DNA from: Pseudaminobacter sp040045035
GTDB taxonomy: Bacteria > Pseudomonadota > Alphaproteobacteria > Rhizobiales > Rhizobiaceae
Assembly: GCF_040045035.1 (NCBI RefSeq)
Contig: NZ_JBDZDS010000002.1
Span: 124,001 to 188,000 of the forward strand
DNA length: 64,000 nt
Direction of reading: 5' to 3'
How positions within the stretch are numbered: position 1 is the first letter of the stretch; each line of letters begins with the position of its first letter. The position numbers were made by a program, and so were the translations under genes. Below are positions 8,703 through 16,073 of this stretch, piece by piece. The notes beneath the pieces were generated by a model. It was not told the DNA's origin. It saw only the letters and a list, made by a program, of their open reading frames with translations, and did not search any database.

Positions 8703-9705
8703 GTTGAGAAGAGCGCTGACGCTGATTTGCTGCGCGCGATGATTGGCTTCGCCGCCGAGAAGTTGATGGCGCTGGAGGTCGGCACGAAGACGGGCGCGGG
8801 CTACGGCGAGAAGAATGCCTTCCGACTTGCCCGGCGCAACGGCTATCGCGACCGGGACTGGGAAACACGGGCCGGGACGGTTGAGTTGCGTATTCCGAAG
8901 CTCCGGACTGGCAGCTATTTCCTGAGTTTCCGTGAAGGCTCTCCTCGACAGGCCCATTGAGGGCGAGTGGCCCTAGCTCTGGATTGACGCCACCGACCTG
9001 AAAGTCCGGCGTGGCAGGCGCATCGTCCCTGTCGCCGTGGTCATCGCCGTCGGCGTCAATGCCGACGGACGGTGCGAGGTGTTGGGCATGGAGAGCGGCA
9101 CATCTGAGGCCGAGCCGATCTGGACTTGAGTTCCTTCGAAAGCCGACAAGACGCGGTCTGCGCGGCGTCAAGCTCGTCGCCTCCGATGCCCACGAAGGCA
9201 TCAAGGCCGCCGTTTCCAAGGTTCTATCGGCCACTTGGCAGAGGTGCCGGGTCCACTTCATGCGCAATGCCCTGGCCCATGCCGGCAAGAGCCGACGGCG
9301 CGTCGTCTCGGCCTTCATCGCAACAGCCGTCGCCCAGGACACGCCGGAGGCCGCCAGCCAGCAATGGCGCAACGTCGCCGACCAGATCAGGCCGAAGGTG
9401 CCCAGCTCGCCACGCTCATGGACAGCGCCGAGGAGGACGTGCTGGCCAACATGACCTTTCCCAGGCAGCCTGGGACGCAGCCGCACAGCACCAACCCCAT
9501 CGAGCGACTGAACGGCGAGATCAAGCGGCGAACCGAGGTCATCGACATCTTTCCCAACGACGATGCCATCGTGCGCCTCGTCGGTGCGTTGCTGCTCGAG
9601 CAGAATGACGAGTGGGCCGTTCAGCGATCCGGATACTTGTCCCTTGAGACCATCGCCGCAATGAGCGATGAACCGCTCATCAGCCTGCCCGCTGCGGCAA
9701 GCTGA
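8703..9705 (+). pseudogene. IS256-family (mutator-type) transposase, inactivated
   Basis: The gene encoded a DDE transposase with the family hallmarks SDAHEGIKAAV, ATWQRCRVHFMRNALAH and HSTNPIERLNGEIKRR. The frame breaks in four places. Segment one (to about 8930) runs through GTVELRIPKLRTGSYF and then jumps, by a deletion of roughly 60 codons, to VKALLDRPIEGEWP in another frame. A TAG at 8974-8976 replaces the expected Tyr codon before LWIDAT. One extra T near 9126 shifts the frame before FLRK. One base is missing near 9403 (KVP/QLATLMD). The last segment ends normally with LPAAAS. No functional protein can be made. The break positions were read by eye against remembered family sequence. Confidence 0.9.
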
Positions 9706-9746
9706 TCCGTTCCCGGCCCAAGTCGGAAAGCACGGCCAGCGCCGAA

Positions 9747-9772
9747 GCTACACCACTCCTTGGGACATCATC
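9747..9772 (-). repeat. Right terminal inverted repeat of IS256-family element
   Basis: Exact reverse complement of 8660-8685, 26 of 26 bases, lying 42 bp after the transposase stop. Confidence 0.92.
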
Positions 9773-9780
9773 CACTTGAA
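9773..9780. repeat. 8-bp target-site duplication, right copy
   Basis: CACTTGAA, identical to 8652-8659. The following 250 bp to the first tRNA show no convincing gene or RNA structure. Confidence 0.88.
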
Positions 9781-10032
9781 CGCGCGATTCTCGCGCCAAC
9801 CGACACAGCAGACACGAATCGTGAAGTGCCGGATACCGAGCAAGCAAATGCACTCCTACGGCGCACGGCCACGAACAACCAGGCGACCCTTTGGAGCCAA
9901 ACCCGAAAGAAGAAAGAATGTTGGAAAATGACCTAGCCGACGAAAGGCAAAAACCTCGCCAGACACTAGCCAAAAGGCAGGGCGCAAAATAATTTTTTGT
10001 TGAAGTTTGCGGCCCTAAGCCTTTGGAAAGAA

Positions 10033-10109
10033 TGGCGCGAGTGACGGGGCTCGAACCCGCGACCTCCGGCGTGACAGGCCGGCACTCTAACCGACTGAGC
10101 TACACCCGC
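10033..10109 (-). tRNA. tRNA-Asp (GTC), copy 2
   Basis: The reverse complement folds as a cloverleaf. The acceptor GCGGGTG pairs with CACTCGC (one G-U). The D-arm core is AGCTCAG, the anticodon loop reads CTGTCAC with anticodon GTC, the T-loop is TTCGAGC, the discriminator is G, and the CCA end is encoded. Length is 77 nt. Confidence 0.96.
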
Positions 10110-10149
10110 GCTTCTGACGTGGACCAGTTCGGTCCGCGTCGTTGGAGGG

Positions 10150-10178
10150 GGATTACGGTGTTCGGCGGCGCGTGTCAA
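10150..10178 (-). promoter_or_regulatory. Promoter of tRNA-Asp copy 2
   Basis: On the minus strand TTGACA (from 10178) is followed after exactly 17 bases by TAATCC. The element is conserved in the duplicated unit and lies about 40 bp upstream of the tRNA 5' end. Confidence 0.65.
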
Positions 10179-10278
10179 CACGTCAAAAACAGTTCGAACA
10201 AGACTTAAGGCAACAGCCTTTGATCTGCGGAACATTTAAATTGAGGAGGAAACAGCTTTATGTAAGCTATTGAGAAAA

Positions 10279-10355
10279 TGGCGCGAGTGACGGGGCTCGA
10301 ACCCGCGACCTCCGGCGTGACAGGCCGGCACTCTAACCGACTGAGCTACACCCGC
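10279..10355 (-). tRNA. tRNA-Asp (GTC), copy 1
   Basis: Identical in sequence to the copy at 10033-10109: acceptor GCGGGTG/CACTCGC, anticodon GTC, encoded CCA. It is transcribed in the same direction and lies 169 bp upstream of the second copy. Confidence 0.96.
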
Positions 10356-10396
10356 GCTTCTGACGTGGACCAGTTCGGCCCGCGTCGTTGGAGGGG

Positions 10397-10425
10397 GAAT
10401 TACGGTGTTCGGCGGTGAGTGTCAA
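10397..10425 (-). promoter_or_regulatory. Promoter of tRNA-Asp copy 1
   Basis: On the minus strand TTGACA (from 10425), a 17-base spacer, then TAATTC. This is a close match to the housekeeping sigma consensus and about 40 bp upstream of the tRNA. Confidence 0.65.
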
Positions 10426-10470
10426 GCGGCGCCGTGCACCATTCTCACTTTTCCGCGAAGGGTTTTTGGG

Positions 10471-10526
10471 GATAGCCGGCGAATGGCTATCAAATCCGCA
10501 TTGTCGTTGTGAAACGACGATTTTTT
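10471..10526 (+). other. Two hairpins followed by a T6 tract, orphan terminator or small RNA end
   Basis: GATAGCC (10471-10477) pairs with GGCTATC (10485-10491). Then GTCGTT (10503-10508) pairs with AACGAC (10513-10518), and T6 follows at 10521-10526. No annotated gene reads into this site from the left on the plus strand: the neighbours are a minus-strand tRNA and the tRNA-Val downstream. It could mark the 3' end of a small RNA or be chance structure. Confidence 0.35.
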
Positions 10527-10568
10527 CTTGCGGATCGAAAGCGAACCGCTTAAACGTCCGCCCGAGTC

Positions 10569-10644
<76 letters not shown>

Positions 10645-10889
10645 CTCCACTCCTTGAAGACATCGCATTTCCAGCGCTTTTGCGAAGTGCGCCTTAGGTT
10701 CAATGAACCTGATCAGCCCCCGCCCTGTCCAAGGCATGAGGCGCGAACTTGCCGCGATTTTGATCCTCGTCAATGAAGCCGGTGCCGGAAAGGATTTTGG
10801 TTATGTCTTGCGGAGGTGCCACGCAGCACGCTCCCCGAACGCGGCCTGAAAAGCTCGACTGCTCACCCCGATACAACGGGAGACCGAAC

Positions 10890-11420
10890 ATGGCTGAACC
10901 GACAACCAAACTGCCTATAAAGACCGAAAAGACCTCCGCGCCCAGGACAGCCGGAGAGTGGATGCCGTTCGAAAGCTTGCATCGGGAAATCGATCGCCTG
11001 TTTGAAGATTTTCACCCTTTGTGGCGTCCGACTTGGCGGTCGATATTCGCCCCCGAAACCCGCCGCACGCGTGCCGCAGAGTGGCAGGTTCTTCCGGCGA
11101 TCGACGTGGTCGAAAAGGAAGGCGAGTACGAAATCACGGCTGAGCTGCCTGGGCTCGACGAAAAGAACATCGAGGTCAAACTCGCCAACGACACACTGAC
11201 CATCAAGGGCGAAAAGAGGGAAGAGAAGGAAGAAAAGGAAAAGGACTTCCACCTGTCCGAGCGCCGCTTTGGTTATTTCCAGCGTTCGTTCCAGGTTCCC
11301 GAAGGAGTCGACACCGACAAGATCGACGCGACCTTTACCAAGGGCGTGCTGACCGTGAAGCTGCCCAAGACGATGGAAGCCAAGAAGGCCGAGAAGAAGA
11401 TCACCGTCAAAGGTTCATAG
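10890..11420 (+). CDS. Small heat-shock protein, Hsp20/alpha-crystallin family
   Basis: An ATP-independent holdase that binds unfolding proteins in the cytoplasm. It has 176 residues. The N-terminal arm (MPFESLHREIDRLFEDF, FAPETRR) precedes an alpha-crystallin domain with PAIDVVEKEGEYEITAELPG and the conserved GVLTVKLPK near the C-terminus. A charged lysine/glutamate insert (KREEKEEKEK) sits in the domain's loop. The start ATG 10890 has GGGAG eight bases upstream; the upstream in-frame start at 10773 has no family similarity. The leader may sequester the ribosome site (CCCG/CGGG around it), as expected for a heat-regulated gene, though the hairpin is short. The CBS gene follows 85 bp later and may share transcription. 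Confidence 0.93.
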   Translation: MAEPTTKLPIKTEKTSAPRTAGEWMPFESLHREIDRLFEDFHPLWRPTWRSIFAPETRRTRAAEWQVLPAIDVVEKEGEYEITAELPGLDEKNIEVKLANDTLTIKGEKREEKEEKEKDFHLSERRFGYFQRSFQVPEGVDTDKIDATFTKGVLTVKLPKTMEAKKAEKKITVKGS

Positions 11421-11505
11421 AACCGTAACAGCTGCTGCGCGAGCCACGACGGCTTCCAGCTTACCGTTTGCTTGCACGGCTATCCCCAAACACAAGGAGA
11501 GCACC

Positions 11506-11922
11506 ATGAATATCTCCACTGTAATGCACAAAGGCACCGAATGGATCGATCCGGGAATGACGGTTTCCAAAATCGCTGCCATCATGAATGAACGCGACAT
11601 AGGGGCTTTGCCTGTAGGCGAAAACGATCGTCTGATAGGCATGGTAACCGACCGCGACCTTGCCATTCGTGCCCTGGGCAGCGGCAAAGACCCCAGCCGC
11701 CTAACCGCCCGAGACGTCATGTCCAAAGGCATCGTCTACTGCCGGACAGACCAATCCCTGGAGGATGCAGTCCACCTCATGGAAGAGAAGAAGATCAGGC
11801 GGTTGCCGGTCATCAACGAAAAGAAGCGTATGGTCGGCATGCTTGCGCTCGGCGATATTTCGCATCACGCCAGCCCCGAGCTCTGCGGCGAACTTGTCCA
11901 TGCGGTAGCGTCCCCGCACTGA
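11506..11922 (+). CDS. CBS-domain pair protein
   Basis: A 138-residue stand-alone Bateman module with two CBS repeats (about residues 7-60 and 72-125). Signature strands are seen: IGALPVGENDRLIGMVTDRDL in the first and IRRLPVINEKKRMVGMLALGDI in the second. Such proteins usually bind adenine nucleotides or NAD and act in stress or energy sensing. There is no attached catalytic domain. AAGGAGAG lies at a perfect distance from ATG 11506. Position just after an Hsp20 gene suggests a stress role, which is inference only. Confidence 0.88.
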   Translation: MNISTVMHKGTEWIDPGMTVSKIAAIMNERDIGALPVGENDRLIGMVTDRDLAIRALGSGKDPSRLTARDVMSKGIVYCRTDQSLEDAVHLMEEKKIRRLPVINEKKRMVGMLALGDISHHASPELCGELVHAVASPH

Positions 11923-12016
11923 CGTTCGGGAACTACGGTCTCGATGGCGCGGAGAGGGCCAGCAGGCCTTCTCCCGCCGCCGATGCCGGTTTCGCGGAGA
12001 CCGCGAGCGCTTGCCC

Positions 12017-12430
12017 TTATCGAGATCCTGCTCGTGCCGCGATGACTTCCACCTCGACCTTAAATTCCTCGCGCGTGAAGCCCGACACGATCATCAGCGT
12101 CGAGGCCGGCGCCGGCTGTGGGAACAGCCGGTCGCGGACGTCCATGTAAGGTCGCATATAGGCCCGGTCGGTGACGAAGGCGTTGATGCGCACCACGTCG
12201 GCAAAGCTCATGCCGCAGGCGGCGAGGATCGAGCGCGCATTCTCGAAGCAAAGCTCGGCCTGGGCCGCGGCGTCCTCGGGCACATGCGCATTCGGGCCGA
12301 TGCCGAGCTGGCCGGAACAGAAGACCATGTCCGATCCGTTCCGAACCACCACGCCGTGGCTGTAGGCGGCAAAGGGCGCCGGCATGGTATCCGGCACGAG
12401 ATGGTCGAGGTTCGAAGCGCGATCGGTCAT
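12017..12430 (-). CDS. RidA/YjgF-family protein, last gene of the tetronate operon
   Basis: A 137-residue member of the RidA fold (trimeric enamine/imine hydrolases and relatives). Family landmarks are VFCSGQLGI, AQAELCFENARSILAACG, VVRINAFVTDRAYM and the C-terminal VEVEVIAA. The position of the catalytic arginine of canonical RidA (the PAR-S motif) reads PAPAST, so standard 2-aminoacrylate deamination is unlikely. It probably belongs to a Rid2/3-like subgroup of unknown reaction. It starts 28 bp after otnI on the same strand and is likely co-transcribed with the sugar-acid genes. The start ATG at 12430 has GGAGG upstream (GGAGGCATGCC). Confidence 0.85.
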   Translation of the reverse strand: MTDRASNLDHLVPDTMPAPFAAYSHGVVVRNGSDMVFCSGQLGIGPNAHVPEDAAAQAELCFENARSILAACGMSFADVVRINAFVTDRAYMRPYMDVRDRLFPQPAPASTLMIVSGFTREEFKVEVEVIAARAGSR

Positions 12431-12458
12431 GGCATGCCTCCGGAGAATAGGATTTAAT

Positions 12459-13226
12459 TCAGCGCCAGGCGGCGAGCCAGCCCAGCCCTTCCTCGGTCGA
12501 GCGGCGCGGCTTGTATTCGGCGCCGAAGTGCCCGGCATAGCCGCGCGCGGCCAGCTCGGGCAGCACGGTGGCAAAATCCACTTCGCCCGCATCGGGCTCA
12601 CCGCGATCCGGTACGGCAGCGAACTGGACATGGCCGATCCGCTCACGATGCGCATCGAACTCCTCCAGGATGGATTTTCCGGAGCGGCCGACATGGTAGC
12701 AGTCGAACATGATGCGGATGTTGCCGCGGCCGGCCTCTTCGATGATCGACGACGCCGTGGCGTTGTCGTGCAGGAAGTAGCCCGGCACGTCGTGGAGGTT
12801 GAGCGGCTCGAGCAGGATGGTGACACCCGCCGGAGCGGCTTGGTCGGCTGCGTAGCGCAGATTGGCGACGAAAGTTTCTCGCGCTTCCGGCGCGCTCGTC
12901 TTGCCGGCCATGACGTGGATAGCAGTGGCGCCGATCGCGGTCGCATAGGCAAGTGCCTGATCGATGGCGGCGCGTGCGTCCTCCTCGCGTCCCGGCAGGG
13001 CGGAAAGCCCGAACTCGCCGGCCTCGACATTGCCCTTCGAGGTGTTCAGCCCCAGAACCGGCAGGCCGCTCTCCGCCAGCGCCTGCTTCAGCAGCGACGG
13101 CTCAATGGCATAAGGCCAATGCAGCTCGACCGCGTCGAAGCCGGCTTTGGCTGCCGCGCGCACGGCGTCGGGAAGCGCAAGCTCGGTCCAAAGGAAGCCG
13201 AGATTGGCTGAATACGGAAGGGCCAT
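12459..13226 (-). CDS. otnI: 2-oxo-tetronate isomerase (hydroxypyruvate isomerase family)
   Basis: Predicted to convert 2-oxo-tetronate to 3-oxo-tetronate, the common intermediate of the four-carbon acid pathway. It has 255 residues and the xylose-isomerase-like TIM barrel. Visible are FDAVELHWPYA near the start, the metal/acid motifs LLEPLNLHDVPGYFL and IRIMFDCYHVGR, and GHVQFAAVPDRGEPDAGE at the C-terminus. Start chosen at ATG 13226 (MALPYSANLGF), five bases after otnC ends. A GTG at 13241 would add five residues and overlap otnC. Hydroxypyruvate isomerase (Hyi) has the same fold, but the operon context with otnK and otnC favours OtnI. Confidence 0.87.
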   Translation of the reverse strand: MALPYSANLGFLWTELALPDAVRAAAKAGFDAVELHWPYAIEPSLLKQALAESGLPVLGLNTSKGNVEAGEFGLSALPGREEDARAAIDQALAYATAIGATAIHVMAGKTSAPEARETFVANLRYAADQAAPAGVTILLEPLNLHDVPGYFLHDNATASSIIEEAGRGNIRIMFDCYHVGRSGKSILEEFDAHRERIGHVQFAAVPDRGEPDAGEVDFATVLPELAARGYAGHFGAEYKPRRSTEEGLGWLAAWR

Positions 13227-13231
13227 GATGT

Positions 13232-13882
13232 TCAATCCCACTCGATGTTGAAATGGTCCACGACATCGCGAACCTGTTCGGGCGTCAGCATTTTTGGCTT
13301 CATGCCGCGCGTGAGCAGCGCAAGCCGCGCCGTCTCTTCCAGCTCTTCCATGGCATAGACCGCGGCTTCCAGATCCTTGGCCGCGACCACCGGTCCGTGA
13401 TTGGCCAGCAAAACGGCGCTACGCTTTCCGGCAAGGCCGCGGATCGCGTCGCCGATTGCCGCATCGCCCGGCCGGAAATATGGCAGCAGCTTCACCTTGC
13501 CGAGCCGCATGATGGAATAGGGTGTGAGCGGCGGCAGCACATTGTCCGGGTCGGTTTCTGGCAGCATGGACAGCGCCACCGAATGGGTGGAGTGGAGATG
13601 GACGATGGCGCCGGATTTCGCCCCGCGCGTGTCGTAGAAGGCGGAATGCAGCGGCATTTCCTTGGTCGGCGCATCGCCGCCGACCAGTCTGCCGGTCTCG
13701 TTGATCAACGACAGCCGCGCCGGATCGAGATCGCCGAAGGAAGAGCCGGTGGGCGTCACCAGAAGCCGCCCGTCGGAGAGGCGAGCAGAAATGTTGCCGG
13801 ACGCACCGCCGGTCAGGCCGCGCTCGAAGATCGAGCGGGCCATCCGGCAGATCGTCTCGCGCAGCTTCGCTTCTTCGCTCAC
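13232..13882 (-). CDS. otnC: 3-oxo-tetronate 4-phosphate decarboxylase (class II aldolase family)
   Basis: Predicted to decarboxylate 3-oxo-tetronate 4-phosphate to dihydroxyacetone phosphate. It has 216 residues of the class II aldolase/adducin fold. The phosphate-binding GGASGNIS, TPTGSSFGDL, the proton donor motif TKEMPLHSAFY, the zinc-binding VHLHSTHSVAL and LLANHGPVVAAKD are all present. Its ATG overlaps the otnK stop by four bases, showing translational coupling. Fuculose-phosphate aldolases share the fold; the neighbouring DUF1537 kinase makes OtnC the best reading. Confidence 0.9.
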   Translation of the reverse strand: MSEEAKLRETICRMARSIFERGLTGGASGNISARLSDGRLLVTPTGSSFGDLDPARLSLINETGRLVGGDAPTKEMPLHSAFYDTRGAKSGAIVHLHSTHSVALSMLPETDPDNVLPPLTPYSIMRLGKVKLLPYFRPGDAAIGDAIRGLAGKRSAVLLANHGPVVAAKDLEAAVYAMEELEETARLALLTRGMKPKMLTPEQVRDVVDHFNIEWD

Positions 13883-15138
13883 CCTGTCGCTCCCTTGAGC
13901 ATGCTCAGCGCCTTGGCAAAAAAGTCTTCGGCGCCGAAATTACCCGATTTGAGCGCCAGGCCGAAATCCTGCCCGCCGACGCGCAACATGGGAACCCCCG
14001 GATCGATCTCGGGACCGACCTGCAACGCCTCGCAGGCAAGCCCCTGCACCACAGCGCCCGAGGTCTCGCCGCCGGCCGACACCAGGCGCCTGACGCCATG
14101 ACGCCGCGCTTCGGCGGCAAGCTCGGCAAAGAAGGTTTCGATCCGGTGGGCGAGTTCGCCAAGCCCGTATTTCTGCTGCGCCTTGCCGACCACTTCCGGC
14201 TCGGCAGAGGAAAACACCAGCGGCTCTGCGGCCAGATTTTCTGCCAGCCAGGCAGATGCCTTCGCCAGCGTCATGTCGCCGGCCATCAGCGCGTCGGCCT
14301 CGATCTCGAGGGCCGGATGATTGGCGCGATAGTGCGCCACCTGGCCGCGCGTGGCGCGCGAGCAGGAGCCCGAGAGCACGGCGCCCGGTCCGTCGATGCC
14401 CTGCCAGGCCACCTGGCGATTGCCGATCAGCCCCTTGCGACGGAAGTTTTCCGGCAGGCCGAGCGCGACGCCGGAACCGCCGGTGATCAGCGGCAGGTCG
14501 GCGGCCGCCTCGCCGATGGCGAACAGGTCTTCGTTCTGCAGCGCGTCGACCACCAGAAGCTGGCGGCCCGCCTGGTCCTGCCGCCGCATCGCCTCGACGA
14601 TTGCCTCGGCGCCGCGTCGCACGTCGGAAAACGCGACCAGCCCCACGGAAAGCGCGGTCTGGTATTGCAGCCAGCGGCGAATATCGGGGTCGGTCATCGG
14701 CGTCAGCGGATGGGCTTCCATGCCCGACTCGTTCAGCAGCCGGTCGCCGACGAAGAGATGGCCCTGATAGATGGTGCGACCCGCACCCGGAAACGCCGGG
14801 CAAACGATGACCTGGCTAGCCCCCAGCGCCTTGCTGAGCGCCTCGGCCACCGGGCCGATATTGCCGGTTTTGGTGGAATCGAAAGTCGAGCAATATTTGA
14901 AGAAGAACTGGCGGCAGCCCTGTTCCTTGAGCCATTCCAGCGCCTGCAGCGATTGAGCGACGGCTTCCTCGACCGGCACGCTGCGCGTCTTCAGCGCAAC
15001 GACGCCCGCTTCGACATCGGCGTCGGCCTTGCCCTGCGGAATGCCGCAATATTGAGTCGTCGCCATGCCGCCCTTGACCAGCGTGTTGGCAAGGTCCGAC
15101 GAGCCGGTGAAGTCGTCACCAATGCAGCCGAGCAGCAT
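13879..15138 (-). CDS. otnK: 3-oxo-tetronate kinase (DUF1537 family)
   Basis: ATP-dependent kinase that makes 3-oxo-tetronate 4-phosphate. It has 419 residues, typical of the family. The N-terminal sugar-acid domain begins MLLGCIGDDFTGSSDLANTL, the DUF1537 substrate motif. The C-terminal nucleotide-binding domain carries GSCSRATRGQV and RRLVSAGGETSGAVVQGL, with the glycine-rich GGETSG loop. It lies two bases after ltnD and overlaps otnC by four. The DUF1537 kinases were assigned to tetronate catabolism experimentally in other bacteria; that assignment is carried over here by family and context. Confidence 0.92.
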   Translation of the reverse strand: MLLGCIGDDFTGSSDLANTLVKGGMATTQYCGIPQGKADADVEAGVVALKTRSVPVEEAVAQSLQALEWLKEQGCRQFFFKYCSTFDSTKTGNIGPVAEALSKALGASQVIVCPAFPGAGRTIYQGHLFVGDRLLNESGMEAHPLTPMTDPDIRRWLQYQTALSVGLVAFSDVRRGAEAIVEAMRRQDQAGRQLLVVDALQNEDLFAIGEAAADLPLITGGSGVALGLPENFRRKGLIGNRQVAWQGIDGPGAVLSGSCSRATRGQVAHYRANHPALEIEADALMAGDMTLAKASAWLAENLAAEPLVFSSAEPEVVGKAQQKYGLGELAHRIETFFAELAAEARRHGVRRLVSAGGETSGAVVQGLACEALQVGPEIDPGVPMLRVGGQDFGLALKSGNFGAEDFFAKALSMLKGATG

Positions 15139-15140
15139 GG

Positions 15141-16073
15141 TCAGCTCTCCTTGTAGCGTTTCGCGGGAAGGCTGATGCCGCTTTCCTCCGCATAGAGCTT
15201 GACCACCGCCACGTCGCCCTCGCGGCCAAGGCCAGACTCGGATGCGGCCCTGAAACGGGCAAGCGCGGCCTGCGCGACCGGCAGCTCAAGCGAGGTTTCT
15301 TTCGCCGCGCCGGTGACGATGCCCAAATCCTTGACGAAAATGTCGACGGCCGAATGCGGCCGGTAGTCGCCATCGGCGATGTAGGGGCCGCGATTTTCGA
15401 ACATCCAGGAGGAGCCGGCGCAATACGGGATCACCTGCATGATCTGGTCGGCGTCCACGCCTTGCGCGAGACCGAAGGCAAAAGCTTCGGCGGCGGCGGC
15501 GATGTGAATGCCGGCGAGCAGCTGGTTGACGCTCTTCATCGCCGAGCCCGGCCCAGCGCGGTCGCCCAGCCGGAACACGGTCTGGGCCATGGCATCGAGC
15601 GCAGGCTGGGAACGCGCGAAGGCATCGGGCGTGCCGGACGCCATGATGCTGAGCTGGCCCTTGGCGGCGCGTGCAGAACCGCCGGAAATCGGCGCGTCCA
15701 GATAGAGTATGCCCTTCTCGGCCAGGCGTGCCTCGAACTCGACCGCCTTCTGCGCGTCGATGGTCGCGCAGCTGATGACGACCGCGCCCGGCCTCAGCCT
15801 CTCGGCCAGGCCGCGCGCGCCGAACAGCGCATCTTCCGTCTGGGTCGCGTTGACGACGACCAGAATGGCGCCATCGGCTTCGGCACTCGCCTGGTCGAGG
15901 TCGCGGTCAAGGCCGGCCTCGGCCCGGAAACGCTTCTGGGCGTCAGCGTTGAGGTCGAAGCCGTCGACGGCGAGACCACCACGGAGCAGCGACTGGCCCA
16001 TGCCATAGCCCATGGCTCCGAGGCCCATGAGCAGGAAATGCCGGCCAGGCAAGACAGAGGCTTCGGCGCTCAT
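15141..16073 (-). CDS. ltnD: L-threonate 2-dehydrogenase (beta-hydroxyacid dehydrogenase family)
   Basis: Predicted NAD-dependent oxidation of L-threonate to 2-oxo-tetronate. It has 310 residues. The Rossmann motif is LMGLGAMGYGMGQSL, the substrate loop is LDAPISGGSARAAKGQLSIM, and the catalytic lysine lies in AMKSVNQLLAGIHIA. These are the three classic signatures of the 3-hydroxyisobutyrate dehydrogenase superfamily. The start ATG overlaps the denD stop by four bases. Substrate is inferred from the otn genes beside it; family members also use tartronate semialdehyde or hydroxyisobutyrate. Confidence 0.87.
   Translation of the reverse strand: MSAEASVLPGRHFLLMGLGAMGYGMGQSLLRGGLAVDGFDLNADAQKRFRAEAGLDRDLDQASAEADGAILVVVNATQTEDALFGARGLAERLRPGAVVISCATIDAQKAVEFEARLAEKGILYLDAPISGGSARAAKGQLSIMASGTPDAFARSQPALDAMAQTVFRLGDRAGPGSAMKSVNQLLAGIHIAAAAEAFAFGLAQGVDADQIMQVIPYCAGSSWMFENRGPYIADGDYRPHSAVDIFVKDLGIVTGAAKETSLELPVAQAALARFRAASESGLGREGDVAVVKLYAEESGISLPAKRYKES

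Larger units (their letters stand above)
8660..9772. mobile_element. Decayed IS256-family insertion sequence (1113 bp)
   Basis: The element is bounded by perfect 26-bp inverted terminal repeats (8660-8685 and 9747-9772) and an exact 8-bp direct repeat of target DNA. It holds one transposase gene on the plus strand that is interrupted by a deletion, a nonsense codon and two frameshifts. At 1113 bp it is shorter than a typical 1.3-1.4 kb relative, in line with the internal deletion seen in the protein. It lies between the aminotransferase gene and the tRNA-Asp pair. The intact ends and target duplication show that it arrived by transposition and has not been rearranged at its edges since. Confidence 0.9.
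10031..10425 (-). repeat. Tandem duplication of a tRNA-Asp unit (about 148 bp, period 246 bp)
   Basis: Bases 10031-10178 and 10277-10425 are nearly identical. They cover the whole tRNA, its leader and its promoter, and differ by a few substitutions and one inserted A in the upstream copy. The 98 bp between the copies are unrelated. Confidence 0.88.

Noticed and set aside
8525..8785. N-terminal extension of the aminotransferase into the IS end
   Set aside because: The extra 87 codons translate the inverted repeat and intergenic DNA, and the family N-terminus starts at 8524.
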